Shown: positions 22,870 to 37,874, counted from the stretch's first letter. The stretch is DNA of 64,000 bases from Fratercula arctica (GCA_947846985.1 CANTUZ010000005.1:51301389-51365388); one strand, 5' to 3'. Translations and numbers: made by a program. The notes: a model not told the origin generated them from the letters alone.

Positions 22870-25800
22870 ATAACGCAGTATAATTAAAAGCGACAGGATT
22901 CAGTGTGCCAAGTTTTTTTGACAAAATGGAATGAAGAATGGAATATCAATAGACATATATTAATAAAAGATACCTTACGGATTTTCATCCATTAAATATA
23001 TATGGCTTAATTCGCTATTTTTCCCAGTGTGAGTCAGGAGTAGATTCCTTGAACAGCCTTCTATATCCTAAATATAAACAATAATAACTGAAAAGAGTTT
23101 AATGCCAGCTTAAGAGTTATTCCAAGTAGAATGATACAAAAAGAAACAATGAGGTAAACGGGCTCTAGTTACAGTTAAAAAGTAGGTAGTTTTTAACGCT
23201 TTTCTTCTGAGAACTATCAGGCAGCATGGATACCACCAGGCTACTGTGGGGAAGTGAAATGAACCAACAAATCTCTCTGGATTGCCAGAAGCAAACAATG
23301 CTTAGCACTATTGTCAGTACAGTTCCTCCCTCGTGGCTTGAACAACACTTGAAAATTATGATTAGGTACAATCGAAACAGCCAGTGCACACAACAAAAGG
23401 CGGGAGAGAACGCATTGCCAACAAATATCAACAAATGAATTTTATAACAGTGAGGCAAAAGGTAGCCTTCAGAGCGTATCTGAGAGGAATATGACCTATC
23501 TTTTTCTCTAATACGCACACAAACTTTTTAGACACATTAGCTTAGCGAGAGCTGTAAGTGCAGGATAACGTGGGATTCTTTAACTTGTGTGAGGAGAAAA
23601 AAAATGACTTTCACTCGTGTGGGGAGAACGTGAATGACTTTCACTGAAGGGACTTCCCCGAATTTTGGGCTCAGAAATGGGCTGATTATAAAATTCAGAG
23701 CCACTGCTTGACATTAGCCAAGGTGACTTCTGTTCCTGTTCATCCACGTGCAAGCCAGTTTAGTAGCTACCATTGTTTCTTACCAATGTCATCTAAGTCC
23801 CTGAAGCAATGACAGAGCAGAAGATGTGACTTTTTTCACATGCGTTTTTTTCTATTTCTCACCATATTTCAGCCAAGCCAACACATACCAAAAAAAGATT
23901 TTTACTATGTGGTTTCAAAATTAAATGCATGCTAGAGACGTGTGGTTTGAAAGGACAAAAAAAGAACTAGAATATCGTCTTTCTTTTACCATATTAACCA
24001 AGAAACCATTTCGGGAAATCATGAATAAGCTAGTTAAAATGCAGACCACATATTTTTAGTGACTGAACAATAAATAATTGCAGTTAATGGTTTCCAAGGT
24101 ATATTTTGCTAAAAACATACAATTTCCAGTCTATAATACGCTTCTCCTATGCCACATATAACACCTACTCTTCTGCTAGTCGTATGGAAACTTAGTTCCT
24201 GTTTTCAGCAGTTCTGTTTATTGTCAGTTAAAATCAGGAATTAAAATAGGAAATATTTACGTTTCTTAGTGTCTTTTTTTTTTTAAAATTACACATACAA
24301 AAGTTTAAAACTGTATTTTCCTGAAACATGGATAATCACTGTATTAGTGATTAGTAAGATTTATACTTCTACTTCTGCATATTCAAGTTAACAGTGTCTT
24401 AATACTATCCCAGCCATTGTGATAGTCTTTTCGATAAGGGGTTTCTAAGAACGTTATCTGCCAAGAGAGACTGTGTCTGAATGGCTAAGTATAAGATTTC
24501 ACTCTAAATAGCAACTGTGGAAATAAAACTGTAACTAAAGACAAAATACCATGGGAAGAAATCTTGATTTCTGATGGACATCCTCTGGTTACAGTTTTAT
24601 GCTTTCTACTCTAAATTCCAAATGGAGAGTAGTCAGTCAAACAAGACTACGTTATATTTGTCCTTGCCCCTAAAGTTAGGATATGTTTCCAATATATTTG
24701 ATTTATTTTAGATTAATATGAACAGCAAAGACTTTCAGAACAAGGTATTGTGCGTTTCAGTGTAGCAGGCAGCATCTGTTCTGTCTCGCAGAATGGCAGG
24801 TACCTCTGCAGACTGCCAAGTCCCATAAATTTAATGGTGTAGTCTACAGAAAACAGGATCCTAATGGTTATATATCTATAGACAGAGATTCATGGCACTA
24901 GAAAGGCCCGTTCAATCATCTAGTTGGACTTTCTATATATTGAGAGGCTCTTAAATTTCACACTGCAGCCCACAATGCAGGAGTAAATACGTAGCTAGTC
25001 ATCTTTATCACCTATGGCAATTTGTAATGAGCTTCAGCAACCACACTGGCAGAGCCTGCGGGGTACACAGGGAGGGACTGCCACAGCTTCTAGGACAGAG
25101 GAAGGGCATCAACCAGAATGGATGCCTCTCTCTAAACCTGTTTCTTCAAACTCACTTTCTTTCATGTCTCTGCTGCTTTCATATAAAAGTCTGGGTGTTG
25201 TGGGCCTGCAACCATGAAAAGTTACTGAAATACAGGCTTGCTTCTTCTGTAGCCTAACAAGCTGTAGTACTTGAGGCCAGAAGTATTGGGGGAAAACAGT
25301 CAGACGCTATAGGAAGGGAGAGTAAGGTGGTAGGTCTGCATTTCTGATGGTGTTTTTTTGAGATTCTGACAGCCTTCATTAAGCCTAAACTTACTGGTGT
25401 CTGTGAAGGCCGAAATTAGCGTGTGCCAATCATAGTAAATAGTAAGGCGAGTAGTGTCAACACAGAAGACTTCAGGGAAAATGTTTGATTTGAAGGTCAG
25501 GAGCTTTACAGTGTAAATTCTGGTATTATCCCAGAAAATATGCCAGGTTTAGAGTGTAACCAAGAAACACAGAGTCTTTTGAAGATGACTTCAGGATGGA
25601 CCACCAATACATATCCAAAACATTTGCAGTTATGGCTTTACATGTGTGCCTGAGGGCATAAGCAGACTGTTCCCAAAGATCTGAACATGCAGGAATTAAT
25701 TAGAAATGCAGGGACTTGAGGACACCGAGTTGTCTTACTTTTTCTACTAATCTGTATGGCAGAAATGGGACTTAGCAGAATAAGACATGGATATTTGCTT

Positions 25801-25881
25801 TAAAATGTTGTAGAAACACACATTGAAATTATACACCTTGAATTGTGACATCCTGGAACAGACTAAGATTTGCTAAACTTT
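22870..25881. other. non-coding desert DNA
   Basis: I see no gene. A 30-bp tandem duplication lies at 23586-23645. The rest is AT-rich with short frames. Confidence 0.6.
23586..23645. repeat. 30-bp degenerate tandem duplication
   Basis: Two adjacent 30-bp units both start with a GTGTG(A/G)GGAGAA-like word and end in the identical AATGACTTTCACT. The middles have diverged to A-run versus AACGTG, which suggests an older duplication. Confidence 0.8.
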
Positions 25882-26329
25882 GAGGGCCACGAGGATGATC
25901 AGAGGGCTGGAGCACCACTCCTATGAGGACAGGCTGAGAGAGTTGGGGTTGTTCCGCCTGGAGAAGAGAAGGCTCCAGGGAGATCTTATAGCGGCCTTCC
26001 AGTACCTGAAGGGGGCCTACAAGAAAGCTGGGGAGGAGCTGTTTGCAAGGGCATGTAGTGATAGAACGAGGGGCAATGGCTTTAAACTAGAGCAGGGTAG
26101 ATTTAGATTAGACATTAGGAAGAAGTTATTTACACTGAGGGTGGTGAGACACTGGCCCAGGTTGCCCAGAGAGGTGGTGGAGGCCCCATCCCTGGAGACA
26201 TTCCAGGCCAGGCTTGATGAGGCTCTGAGCAACCTGATCTAGTTGAAGATGTCCCTGCTCACTGCAGGGGGGTTGGACTAGATGACCTTTAAAGGTCCCT
26301 TCCAACCCAACACATTTTATGATTCTATA
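25882..26329 (+). mobile_element. CR1 LINE 3' fragment
   Basis: An open frame covers the last 120 residues of CR1 ORF2: [20 protein letters not shown], then [32 protein letters not shown], and a stop. The 3' tail GGGGGGTTGGACTAGATGACC follows, ending in TTATGATTCTATAA. The intact frame in this segment makes it one of the better-preserved copies in the window. It is severely 5'-truncated, with no RT or endonuclease. Its tail is of the same type as the CR1 pieces at 11.6 kb and 37.2 kb. Confidence 0.94.
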
Positions 26330-29300
26330 AAACTCGTCCTTCAGTGCTCTGTGTTTGGTTGTCAGGCATAACTGGCCCACTCTGAATTATATGACCGTCC
26401 CTACCAGAGACAACTATCTGTGTACTTGAACTCAGAGATGAGCTATTCATTCATAGAGGTCCCTATATTAAATACATATGCTATATCCAGTTTTCTGTCA
26501 CTACAATGCCTTTTTCTTCCTATGTTGCATTCATTTCCCTCTTTCATTAAGCTTGCTTTCCAGATAGTTGGTTAAGTTAATATATTTGCACTTGGCTCAT
26601 GCATTAACCTCTGCAAACTATATGACATTTTGCATACTGCACACCTTGTCATAAATTATTACTTACTTCATAGTAAGCATCACTCCGTATTTCTAACCAC
26701 TCTAAAGGTGAAACAATGCATCAGCTACTGGTGACTCACGAAATAACGTTGACAGAAGGAAGCCATTCACTAATAGAGAAATAATGAAGATTTCTTTTCA
26801 ATCTAATGGGCATTAGGGGAAAATATTTTAAAGTTCAGCAAGTAGTTTGAATTTTAATATACAAGTTTACTAACACAACTCCTAGAGCTGGCCACGAATT
26901 CTAAGGATAAGAAAATGTCGCTGCGCTACGAGATAAGGAGTCACTTAATCTTCTGTTTTATTCCTTCCTTTGTTCAATTTTCTTTTATTAACACAAGAAC
27001 AACAGGTTTCTTTAGGCCTTGAAGTATTCTTATTTATTTTCCCTTTGCTGAAGTTCTGTTCTGTAGTGAAAAAGTACCTAGCTGGGTGTTCGTGCGGTGT
27101 CTGTCATTCCTTGCAATCAGTTGCTGCGATATGAAACAGAATGAGGAGCTCTTAATATATGCAGCGAGGAAGGTTAGATAGACTTCCTCCACTCTTCAAA
27201 TAGGAGTCACAGTGCACCACTCCCTGGATACAAATTACCCCAGCGTCACTGATCATCCCTCTGGAGCTGTGGGATCTCACTGTTTGTCCTCATCGGGAAG
27301 ATAAATTTTCTAGAACCACACCGTGTTCCAATGGGAAAAATACATAAATCAAGAAAAGCCATTTTCCTATCAGGCTGACTAATTTGACACCCTTTCATCA
27401 TCAAGCAAATGGAACGTTATATTCATCCTGATAGTCTTTTATCCAGGCACATGGTGGTAAAAGGCAAGAGGTGCAAAGCAAAGATGTAAAGCCTTCAGGA
27501 CACCAACAAAAGCCTTTTCTTCTCATCATAGTTTCAATGAGATCTGAAATAAACCTAACGTTCAAATGACTGCTCTCCTGTCTGGCTTCTTGTGTGTTAC
27601 GCTTACACCGCTGTCTGAAGGTTGCTCCTGCAGTTTCCCATTTTGCCGAATTCCCACAAAATGTCATTGAATTAATATAGCTCTTGAAGAAATCTGCAGT
27701 TGTGAGCCCAGAGGTGTTCAGGTGGTTTCAAAGCAAATTATAAATATTTGTTAGGAGTGGTGCTCAATGCTTTAATTGCAGAATTTTCCTAGTAACAGTA
27801 ACAAAAACCCACTCAATGCATCAGTTAGTAAAAGAACGTCACATGGGACCCCCTGCGCTGCAATTTCAGTTTCAAGTCTGGTGATGTTCACATCCACTGT
27901 ATATTTTCAAGTCTTTTTTTTTTAACAACACCAGGAACACATACAGATGATGCAAGGCAGGTGTATTTAGATAGATGTGGCATGGAATGATACCAGTAAG
28001 CTTAATACTTCAGCAGTGAAAATTTAGTCCAAAAAAATAAGTGTGAGTCAGTCCTTCCTGAGAGCACAGGACTTGCTGCAAAGTTGGAGAATGCTACTTA
28101 CCTGCTCTCACTTTTTTGATACTTTTCTGTATTTTCCTGCATTCCCTCCGATACATCGATCTGATACACTGTCTACGTGTGGGACAAATTTGGCATGCCC
28201 TTGTTTCTCACCAGTATCGATGCAGTGGCTTTTCTTATGCTTGCTTTCCTGAAGGAATGGCTGTCCTCAGGAAAGATCTATTTCCCCCTTTTCTTAGTTC
28301 AACTTTGGAATAAAATCGAAACTTTGTTTTATTCTGTGGGTTCTCCCACATAAATTTCTTTTTATCTCAGAAGCCAATTACATCAGTTAATCATAAAGAA
28401 TCTGGCAACATTATGTGATGTATGTATGGGGCAATATATAAATGTCAAATCTTGTTGCTGCAGGCTAGAAGGGAAATGCTGCTTATGAAATATGTTTTAG
28501 GAACTGAAAAGGCCAGAGTATTTCTAGGCTGGAGTTTACTAGCGACTTAAGTGCCCTTATCCCTGAAAGTCAGGCGACGCATAAGCTGAAATCAGAGTTG
28601 TGACATTTGCAATTATTTTCAAGCAAATACATGCGCCTTCAGGGATAACATTTAAAGAAAACAAAAACTTAGACAATAGACTTTTCCTCTCTCTTTCAAA
28701 TGTTTGGAACAGCAAAAATCTTCTATTGCAAAGACACCAATAAGCCATTAATAAACTAAATGAACAGCTGCATGCTTTTATCATATCTTCAGGAAAAAAA
28801 TACATTAATTCCTTGCTGTTGTCCAAGATGTTACTGGCTAAGGAAGCCTCCATTTTAAAAGGCTAGGATAGACGACTGGACTTGAAGCTGAGATGAAGTC
28901 CCGTTACGTTGATAACAGCAAAGTCCCCTTCCCACTCTTCTTACTGGAAGTCTGGTGAGTTCCCGGGAGGGCTGGTTATTGGCAAATACCTCCTCACATG
29001 AATTTCCTTTCACTTTATATTACTGGATTTCATCTAATTCACATTGCTTCTATTCTCAAGGGAAATCATTGCCCCCTGAGCGGTGTTCTGGCCCTTTTCT
29101 ATATTGAAAGCATTTCCCAGCATTGCCACCAGTACATTTTATAAGCAGACATATCCTTTTTATATAACAGATATTAACAAAAGAAGAAATGGGATCATCA
29201 TTGGGGTAAGGATTATGGCAGGGGGATCAAAGCCACACTATTTATAGCCCACAGACTAAAACCCAATCTTTGTTTTCAGTAGCAACAACAACGTTGAACA

Positions 29301-32300
29301 TGAGGGCAAAAGCATAATTGCTAATAGAACTGAGGATCTCAAAAGTAGAATAACGGCTTCCGAGGAAGATGAAAACTCCTGGTGATATCAATAAAGTGAA
29401 CCAGATACACTTTGTCCCAGAACTGCAAGAAACCCAACTGATTGAGTCACAAGCTGAGTAGTCAGGATTTTTTATAAATTTTCAATTTGGAAAATATTAT
29501 ATGACTGGGAACAGAAAGATAGTATCTTCATGGAAGGGGTAAAAATTAATGCACACTACTGCTGTCCACTACTCTGACCTCAATAAAGCAATAGAACAGG
29601 TATTTGAAGTAAGGAAAAGGGGGGGAAATGAGATCTGCATTTTGTTGAACAGAAACTGATTTTCAAGACGATAGGTTAATATGACTGGACAAAACATCTG
29701 TCACAGAATAGCATGGAAAACATTGGAATATATTTTAAGCATCTTGCAGGAGCTCTCTTTGACTGCTGCAGATGCCCAGACCACCCAAAGCAAGCAGCTT
29801 CCACTGATGCGTAATACAGCATGAAAAGGAACTGACCCAAAGACAATGCAACCTCAAATGGTGTTTGCTACAAAACAGATTGCCCAGAGATCACAGGGCA
29901 GTAGAGGAGAATAAAGAGAAAAATAATCAGGATAGCAGACCCGTTCTCTCCACTAGCTATTTTCTAGCCTGTGTCACTTCATATGAGGACAAACTGGGTT
30001 TAGTTGCAAGGCAGGCTGAGCAATTGTGTTTCCATGGTCCTGTCTGAACTACTCGTGTTTTATTCCATCCACATTTGCAGAAGTGAATGGCAATCTCACC
30101 CTCTGCCTCTAAAAGGGCTTATATTACGTCTGAAATCCACTCAATAAATCCTTTCTATGTACTTCATGAAAACAGGATTGTTAATTCAGCATCTGTAGGT
30201 GAAGTTCACATTTTTTCCCTGTGCCTTTCCTGCAGAAGAGAAAATATAAGATGTACTATGGATTTAGTTTTTTGTTACCACCAAACCTCGACCAAGTAAA
30301 ATATTATCAGGGTAGGAGTGTAAAGCTACATCAGATGTGAACTAGTGATGAGCGTCAGATATCACAATCTCTGTAACTTTCTAGCCCTCAATCAGTACTC
30401 TACAGTGTCTGCCTTTACTATCTCTAGCTGCTGTATTTCTCTTCAATATCTTTCCCTTGCTCAAATACTTCTATCTGTTCAGTGGAAATAAATCTGCACA
30501 CCAAGAGGCCTTGCTGGGCATCCTGGGGATTTAATGCCTCAACTAGGAAAATGGCACTTGAACTGTCCTTTGAAAAACAATGGCAGATGTGGCAGAAGAT
30601 CATTGTGCCATTAATACAAAGTGCCAAAACCATAATTTTTAATCCTAAGCAATTATACAACAACTGATAAATGTTTGGGGTTTCAGCACTTATTTGAGAC
30701 TGAGGAGCTAATATTTTACTTATGTGCGAGGGGAGAAAACAAGTAAAAGCTAGCAGGATTTTTTTTTAAGATGTGTAAGTATTCTTGAATGGATCATCTC
30801 AATGTCCTTCTTTCTAAATTACAAATGTTTAGCTTAGCTATTTCTCTGCCTTGGTCTTGGTCGTTGGACAGAGGGAGAGGTAGGAACTACCAAGGTACCA
30901 AACTCCTGATCAATAGTTGTTGGAAAACTTCCATTATGATTTTTTCCACGATAGAAAAAAACTATGCTTCCTATGAATCAATAAAGAAGCCATGGAATTG
31001 TAGGGCTCTTGATCTTCATCCTGGAAATGCACACATAAAAAGGACTTTAGGCATTGAAAAAAAAAACCACTGAATTTCCCTGCTATTGCTGTATCAGTTA
31101 CTTCAACACATTTTCAGTGGTTTTAGCTGGCTTTTATTTACAGCAACCTTACCGGCAACATGATCCAAATACTTGTTTAATTCCTAATATTTATTTTTTG
31201 CTGGCCTGTGTGGGTATGTGTTGCTCCCAAAAATCAACCTATACCAAGCAGTTTGAAAAGTACCGACCTCCCAAGCATGAATCTAAGCAGTTGGTTGAGT
31301 GTGGCTTACTTGGATTGCTTCCTCTCAAGCTTTGGGATTTGGGGTTGTTTCTTTTTTCATTTTATTTTACATTTGTGTCTGGTAGAATGGAATGGGGAGA
31401 AAAGAACAAAGAGAGCATGGTATTGCTTGTTAGCTGAAAAAACCTGCATTTTCCTTCTTGCACTGTAAGAAGGCATCTTGTGCCCTTACAGCTTGGCTGT
31501 TCCCCTGGGCTTCTTCCAGTGCTGTGGACAGTAGTTTGGGGATACCTGCGGAGTGCATTGCTCCTGCCACCGAGATTTAGAGTTGAATCCAGACTCTTAG
31601 AGCTAAGGACAATCAGAGTAACCTGGCAGTGGCTGATAACATGTCTAGGCCCAAGAGGCTGAAAAACAGAAGAAAAAAACTCATTAATCTTGTGTTGGTG
31701 AAATGGAAATCAGCTGAGCCGTGACAGAAGCACAGAGAAGGGTCTGCCCGCCCGAGCGCGGAGCTCAACAAAGGCTGAGGAGAAAACAGGGAAGATGGTG
31801 GCTTGGGAACCGAGCTGATGGAGCTGCAACAGCACACCAAAAGCAGGACAAATATGAAAGACAACAGTCCTAGAGACCTGAAATACTCAGCAGTCAGCAT
31901 TCTCTTTCTAGTGTAAGTCCTCTCCTACTCAGTCTGTCTCTGAAGGCCCCCTGTCAAGCTGAACAGAGAGCAGCCACGGGTGCGTGAACCCTTGGCTGGT
32001 CTGCTGCGGTGATCACCCGAAGGCTTCAGCCAAACCACACCAGATCTGAGGGGTTTTGTGCCGAGAGCCGTCCATGACTGCTGTCCCCAGAAACTCACCC
32101 TTATGTGTGCCCAAAACTTTTCCTGCTAAGGTCTTCTGCAATGCCACTATTTCTCTGTAGACATTTAGGGAAGCCTATATTTAGGCTAGAGATCTTTTTG
32201 AAAGTGACTAGCTTGTTTGAACAGTAAAGCTTGCTTTTGAGAGGGAGAAACCTTCGCAGTTCCTGATTTCTCTGTGCGCGTGATGGGTAGAGATTTTTGT

Positions 32301-35300
32301 TATCCTAAGTGCTCCTCTAAGGCAGGTTTATTTAGTTTTACGGAATGAAACTAATTAGTCATATCTTTTTCCAACACCAGCTACATTATTTCTGCAAAAC
32401 TTAAACTGCACCAGTGCTTAGGATGCATGCAAATAATACAAGTGGTAAAAAGAAAGGACAAAAAATATCTTTCCTATACCTTACTCTCTATTTTAATACA
32501 AAACACAATCAGTGCTACCATGTACAAGTATAATATTCCCTGGGTAAAGCAGCACTCTTACTGCATCTACCTATTTATTGCTCAGTAAATGAATATTGTC
32601 TCAGTTAAGTGCTGCACGACAGTGGTTCAGCAGTGGTGCAACATTGCCACCATGTGTTCTGCACTGAGAATTGGTTTTACAGTGTCAATAGTTACCCTCT
32701 TTCCGTGTTATTTTAGAGAAATAAGGGGGGAGAAAAAAAAAGGTAACTAACTTCTCCCCAACAAAATCGTGGACTTAGATATTGGGAAACGGTGCCCGGA
32801 GTATTTTGGAACTCTTAAGTGATGCTCAGCAAGCTCTGCACTGATCTTCTAATCCCATTTCCCAAACTGAAACACCTATTTACTCTCACTCCTTTAATCT
32901 TTCTTGTCCCTGAGAAAAAAAACTTTTTAGTTAGTGACCTTTCTTCTCTCTCATTGTCAGTTTTCCCTTAAACCTTGCTCATCATCCATTCATCTCTTAA
33001 GAGAGTCAGCTAGTAGCACACTTGGAATTCTCTTATTGGTCTGTTCTCATGGGGCACAACTTGAGCTAGGAATTAATGATCCCAGGCCTAAGTGGAAAAC
33101 TCAAGAACTGAGATAGATCAGGATTGTCTTTTTTCTAAAAATGCTGTCTTTCTTCAATATTTTTGCTGAAACTATCAAGTAGCATCTTTCTTAGAGTAAC
33201 CCAATGGAAATCACATTCTAGTTACAGTGGGAATAATTAGCCATCCATGATTGCCTTTATGCATCAGCAATGTTTTCAATCATCTTCAACACACTCTTCC
33301 ATCTTTCAGAGGGGTTAGGTCTTGGCTAACTGTGATGCTGATCCCAGCAATAACAGAGATCCCGAAACCATCTATCTTTGCCTTTCAACAAGATGAGAAA
33401 GTTGGTTTTTTTCTCTTGATGAAGAAAGCTAAACATTAAAAATAGAACCTTAGTGCAATCAAAATACAGTAGTGTGAATGCATTATAGTTTTGCTATTTT
33501 TCACTGGGGAGAACTAAAAAAGTATATAAATGTATGGCATTTGTGATGATAGGAAAGAAATTTAAATAATGAAAAAGGGTTTTTTTGCGTAATCCCTATT
33601 GATGGGAAGGTAGAGGACTACATTGGACCATTGGACCAACACTGCCACAGATGCAAAGATCAAGTATGTGTTTGTACCAGAAGTGTGGAAAACTAACACA
33701 TTTGCTTTCTCAGATACGTTTACTGACTGTACTTAGTCAATTAAGCCTCATCATCACAGTGAAGGTCACTGAAGCTACAGTCCCCGGCTGGTCCAAAAGA
33801 CTGGCAGCAACTAGCTGGGACCAGGGAGGGGCAGGTACTGAGTTAGGCCTTTCACCGTATTGGCTCTCTTAGTGAGCCAAAAGCAGATTTGAAACCTATC
33901 CTTGATAAAGTCGATCTTTACTGAATTAAGTGGTGCAAATTGCACCTCTCTACCTAATGCCAGACAATGTCAGGCAGCCATTCTGGTTACTGGCTTTGCC
34001 ATTCTGGTCAATACTAAATATTTTTACTGGTACAGAAGCCTAGAGAGTGCATCTGACAGTGGTCCTTGCATACTGATGTTTTCCAGCCCAATTTTGTCAC
34101 AATTCAAAATGCTGGTTATTAAATCTAAGATTTCTAATTAAATTAAACCTCTAAATAATGTAGAATGCACTAGCTCAGAAGGTACCAGTCCTGTGGTATG
34201 GCACTCACAGCAGCAATTCTGCCCCCCAAAACTGATTTCTAGCACAGATTCACCTTCACGCTGCTGCAAGAAAGGTTCCTCTCCCACCTCGAGTCTTTCC
34301 CTAACCATAGTTATTAGCTTCCTTTTATAAAAAAAATCCTCACCAGTTGGCTCTTCTCTAAGAAATCAGAAAGAACAGAGAGCACGTAATGTGAATATTG
34401 TTCCTCACTTGTACAGGTTTTATTTGTCATTGCTTATGGCTTTGGGGTATTAGAAAAATGTGTGGTAATATTTTATCTGAGTTTAGAAAGCTATGAATGA
34501 ATTCATAAGAGAGATTCTCTGGTGGTTGATTCTTTGCTTTATTATTCAGCTCTTGGATATTTGATTCTAAAATTCACCAGGAAAGACCCAGCAGACCTCA
34601 GTATGAAAAGCATGGCGCAAGCAAATACATTCCCAACAGGCAAGATCCACCAGGGAAAGTAAAGTGACCCAGTCGTACCAGTTTAGCAAGACAAGAAAAT
34701 GTACATTATCAACAGAGACAAATCAAGAAGTTTCTTAGTATTATTTTCTTTCAACAATATAATGTAACATCATTAACGATACAAGAACACACATTATTTG
34801 TAAAAAAAAAGAAAAAAGAAATAAATGTGTTGTTTCTTGTATTTAGAACATTTGAATTAATAGTGTCATTTAAAAATCCTATTCTCAGCAAACACAACAA
34901 ATGTAATTGTTTTCAGCTAAGAGCTTGAGGCAAGAATTGGTTTAAGAAGCAGCGAGTGAAGCAGCTACTGTAGATGCTACTACAAATTTGCTATCGATAG
35001 TTCATAGCTACACAAGAGTCTGAGGATCATCTGTCAGTACACAACAAACAGGGAATCACTTCCACTCCTCATTTCAGTCCAGTACCAATAGAAAATAGAT
35101 CGGAAGTCTCAATATTCCCAAAGTAGGTGTTGCCTTAGTGGGGGTCTAGTTCAGCCTCCAGTGTGGGTACAGGCTCTGAAGTTTAGCTCAGATTTCTCCA
35201 AATTTTTGACCAGAGGAGACATTTCAGACTCTTCACTGAAACTGGCTTTTATTTACTCCATTTAGCCACTCTTCTATATATAAGCCCTAATCGCTTTCAT

Positions 35301-37192
35301 GTCACATGCTCTGCAATGAACGGATAATTGCGTCAACCCAGCAAGAGCATGACTCACTAAGTGAGCAATATCCATTTTCAACAGGGCAAAAATATCGGTG
35401 TAGGCCCACTTAATTGTTCCATGATACAATTTAGCACTGCTATAGCATGTATTAAATTAATTAAAAGGCTTTCCTTCCCGTCAAAGGTATAATCAAGGCA
35501 ATTTGCTTCCAAACGTAATCAAGAAACTATGCAAGGAAAGCTTAGCAATATGAGCTATTTTTTCATGTGGAAAGTTAATTGATTTTCTATCATTTTTCCC
35601 TTCTGGGATTCAAATGAAGCTTTACAAAAGTTGTTGTTCCTTTATGTGTAATTGGTCCACTTGAACTTTTAGAGGTTACTTGAAACTAGGCCAGCAAAGT
35701 AGTTTTTTTCTCCCCTTCATCTGAGAGATTGTATCAACCATCATTTAAAAAAAAAAATGACCTAGAGGTCACAGAAAACTCCAGAGTGCTTAAAACAATT
35801 AACATTTAAAACAGAAAAACTTTACTGTGAGGTAGCAATCAGTTTCCTCTCCTACTGAATACATCAGCAAACACCTTTCTGAATGTTAATAAGATGGGGG
35901 TGGTTTGAAGAAACACACACTTTTTTTCCCTCAGTGCTCGGCACCAGAAGTAAAATTCCATGTGGAAAAGAAAGGTTAGGGAAGGTGAACTGAAAAGTGA
36001 AAAACTGAACACTCAGTTAAACCAACAAATGCCAATCAGTCTAGGCATTGGTATTCTCCTTTAGCCGTTCCTTTGGGGAGGACAGGGTGAGGCGTCGTTA
36101 CATGGAGGCATGATTTAGAACAGAAAATAAATAAAAATCACATTCTCCTCTGGGGAGCCTCTTGATAAGCTGCAGCTCCCTGGAAGTGTCCAAGAGAATT
36201 GGCAGCATTATACAAGAACCCAACTACAAGAGACGGCAGTGAGAGTCTGTGTGTTTGCTATGTTGATTCTGATAGAGCTACAGTGGGATGGGAGTATCAA
36301 GAGGAATTTACAGTGACCAAAGGACAGACTATTTTGAAGTGGTTGAACTGAGTTTTTTTTAACGAATTATTTCAACCAGCAGCACCTCCCTGATTTGGCT
36401 AACACAAATGCTTCATAAAAAATACGGGCTGAACTCAATACTTACCTATTCAAATTGACAAGTGTCTAACCAAAGGGTTTCAATGGCCTCTTCAGTTCTC
36501 AGTAAGGAGAAGGGTCCCTTTTCCTGTTGAAAAATGTGGCAATGTTCTCTGTCTATTACATTATATCATATCGATTGCTGTGTAACATGACAATTAAGAC
36601 TAATAAAGGCAAGGAGAAAAAACAGTAAAAGAAGCATGCCCTGCAAGTATAAATCTGATAGTGGTTTTGGATTCCGGAAAAAAATTAACTTCACATATTC
36701 CAAGGTAAGATCAAATGTGATCTCATTTACTTAGACAAAGAGATCAAGGCTGAGCCATGAAGTCATGAGCCACAGATCTACACCCAAACATAGGTTTCCC
36801 CAAAGCTCTAATGTGGTTCTGATTGAACGTTCCACTTCAAAATTCTCATCTCTAAATTAAGATTTTTTAAGAGCAGGGAAAAAAAGCCTTCTGTCCTATC
36901 TTACTGTGCAATTGTAATGCAACTAGATTGTTCAGAAAAGCAGAATATTTAAGTAATACATCATTTCTCGTTTTTGCAAATGCTGGAAGTGATGCTTCAA
37001 ATCTGGTTTAACACAGGTTACCAGCCTGTGTACAAATCAAGAGTTTGCAGAGACGCTCTGGAACTAAAACAGTCAGAATGAACTTCCATCGCTAAACTGA
37101 ACCATCCTTTTTTCCATTATCAGAATTGGAATCCCAAGATGATAACGATCTTAACGGTCATTAAGCTTATGCATTTTAAGATGATAATCATC
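26330..37192. other. long non-coding desert stretch
   Basis: Over nearly 11 kb I find no exon with a recognisable product, no RNA gene and no repeat family. Frames near 28557-28853, 31054-31437 and 31613-31900 are open for 95-127 codons. They lack domains, and the last is Ser/Leu-rich in a way typical of chance. The segment 31740-32060 is somewhat GC-richer. Homopolymer A runs at 34801-34825 and 35748-35758 are simple sequence. Confidence 0.6.
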
Positions 37193-37271
37193 ACCTGCTC
37201 TGGCAGGGGGGTTGGACTAGATGATCTCCAGAGGTCCCTTCCAACCCCTATCATTCTGTGATTCTGTGATT
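37193..37271 (+). mobile_element. CR1 LINE 3' tail only, 79 bp
   Basis: Only the 3' UTR end of a CR1 remains: CTGCTCTGGCAGGGGGGTTG, the GGACTAGATGATCTCCAGAGG block, and an end repeat of the form CATTCTGTGATTCTGTGAT. It is an extremely 5'-truncated insertion. Confidence 0.93.
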
Positions 37272-37874
37272 AACAAGTAAAATTCTTCACACACCAACCA
37301 CTCATTCTCACACACCTTAGTCTCAGAGGGAAAATATTAATCAAACCCAACTCCTGGTTGATCCAGTATTTTGTTCCTACAGCATATTCTCCAATATTTT
37401 TTTTCAGATTTCTTTTAATTGACCTTAGCAAAGCAGCTCCACTAACTTCCCTTGTGGCACTTGTACAGTCTAGTATATCTGAATTTCAGTAAGTTGTTTT
37501 TCCTAAATTTAACATTACTTAATTTTATTTCATTCTTAATTTCATCACTTCTGTTCAGAGCACTCCAAGTTATGTTTTTTCAGAATCATCTTTGAAGGAT
37601 GACTTTGATCTGTTGGTTCTGGGGCAGCAAGTGAAAAATATCAAAAGAATATACATTTCAAAAATGAATTTTTGGGAAGTATGGGATTACAAGCAGTACC
37701 AGATAAACATTCATTTAAACATTTGTGATCACAGTCCAATTCTGTCAATTAGTAAATGCTCTCAGTTGCAAGCACCTTGTAAAACACACTCCAGAACAAA
37801 TAATATTTCCCTTGGAATAGTAGCCAATTGAATTTGGATAGCTTGTTTGCCAGCGCATTCATACGTGTGGGTTT

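Noticed and set aside
22477..22924. Overlapping minus-strand frames of about 100-120 codons through the CpG-rich patch
   Set aside because: High GC lowers stop frequency, the frames overlap one another, and none shows a known domain or splice support.
31054..31437. Plus-strand frame of 127 codons
   Set aside because: It starts at a poly-A run and has no motif; chance is the simplest explanation.
31613..31900. Minus-strand frame of 95 codons with a hydrophobic LLSFIFVLLLVCCC segment
   Set aside because: Composition is Ser/Leu-rich low complexity; I see no signal-peptide logic or conserved residues.
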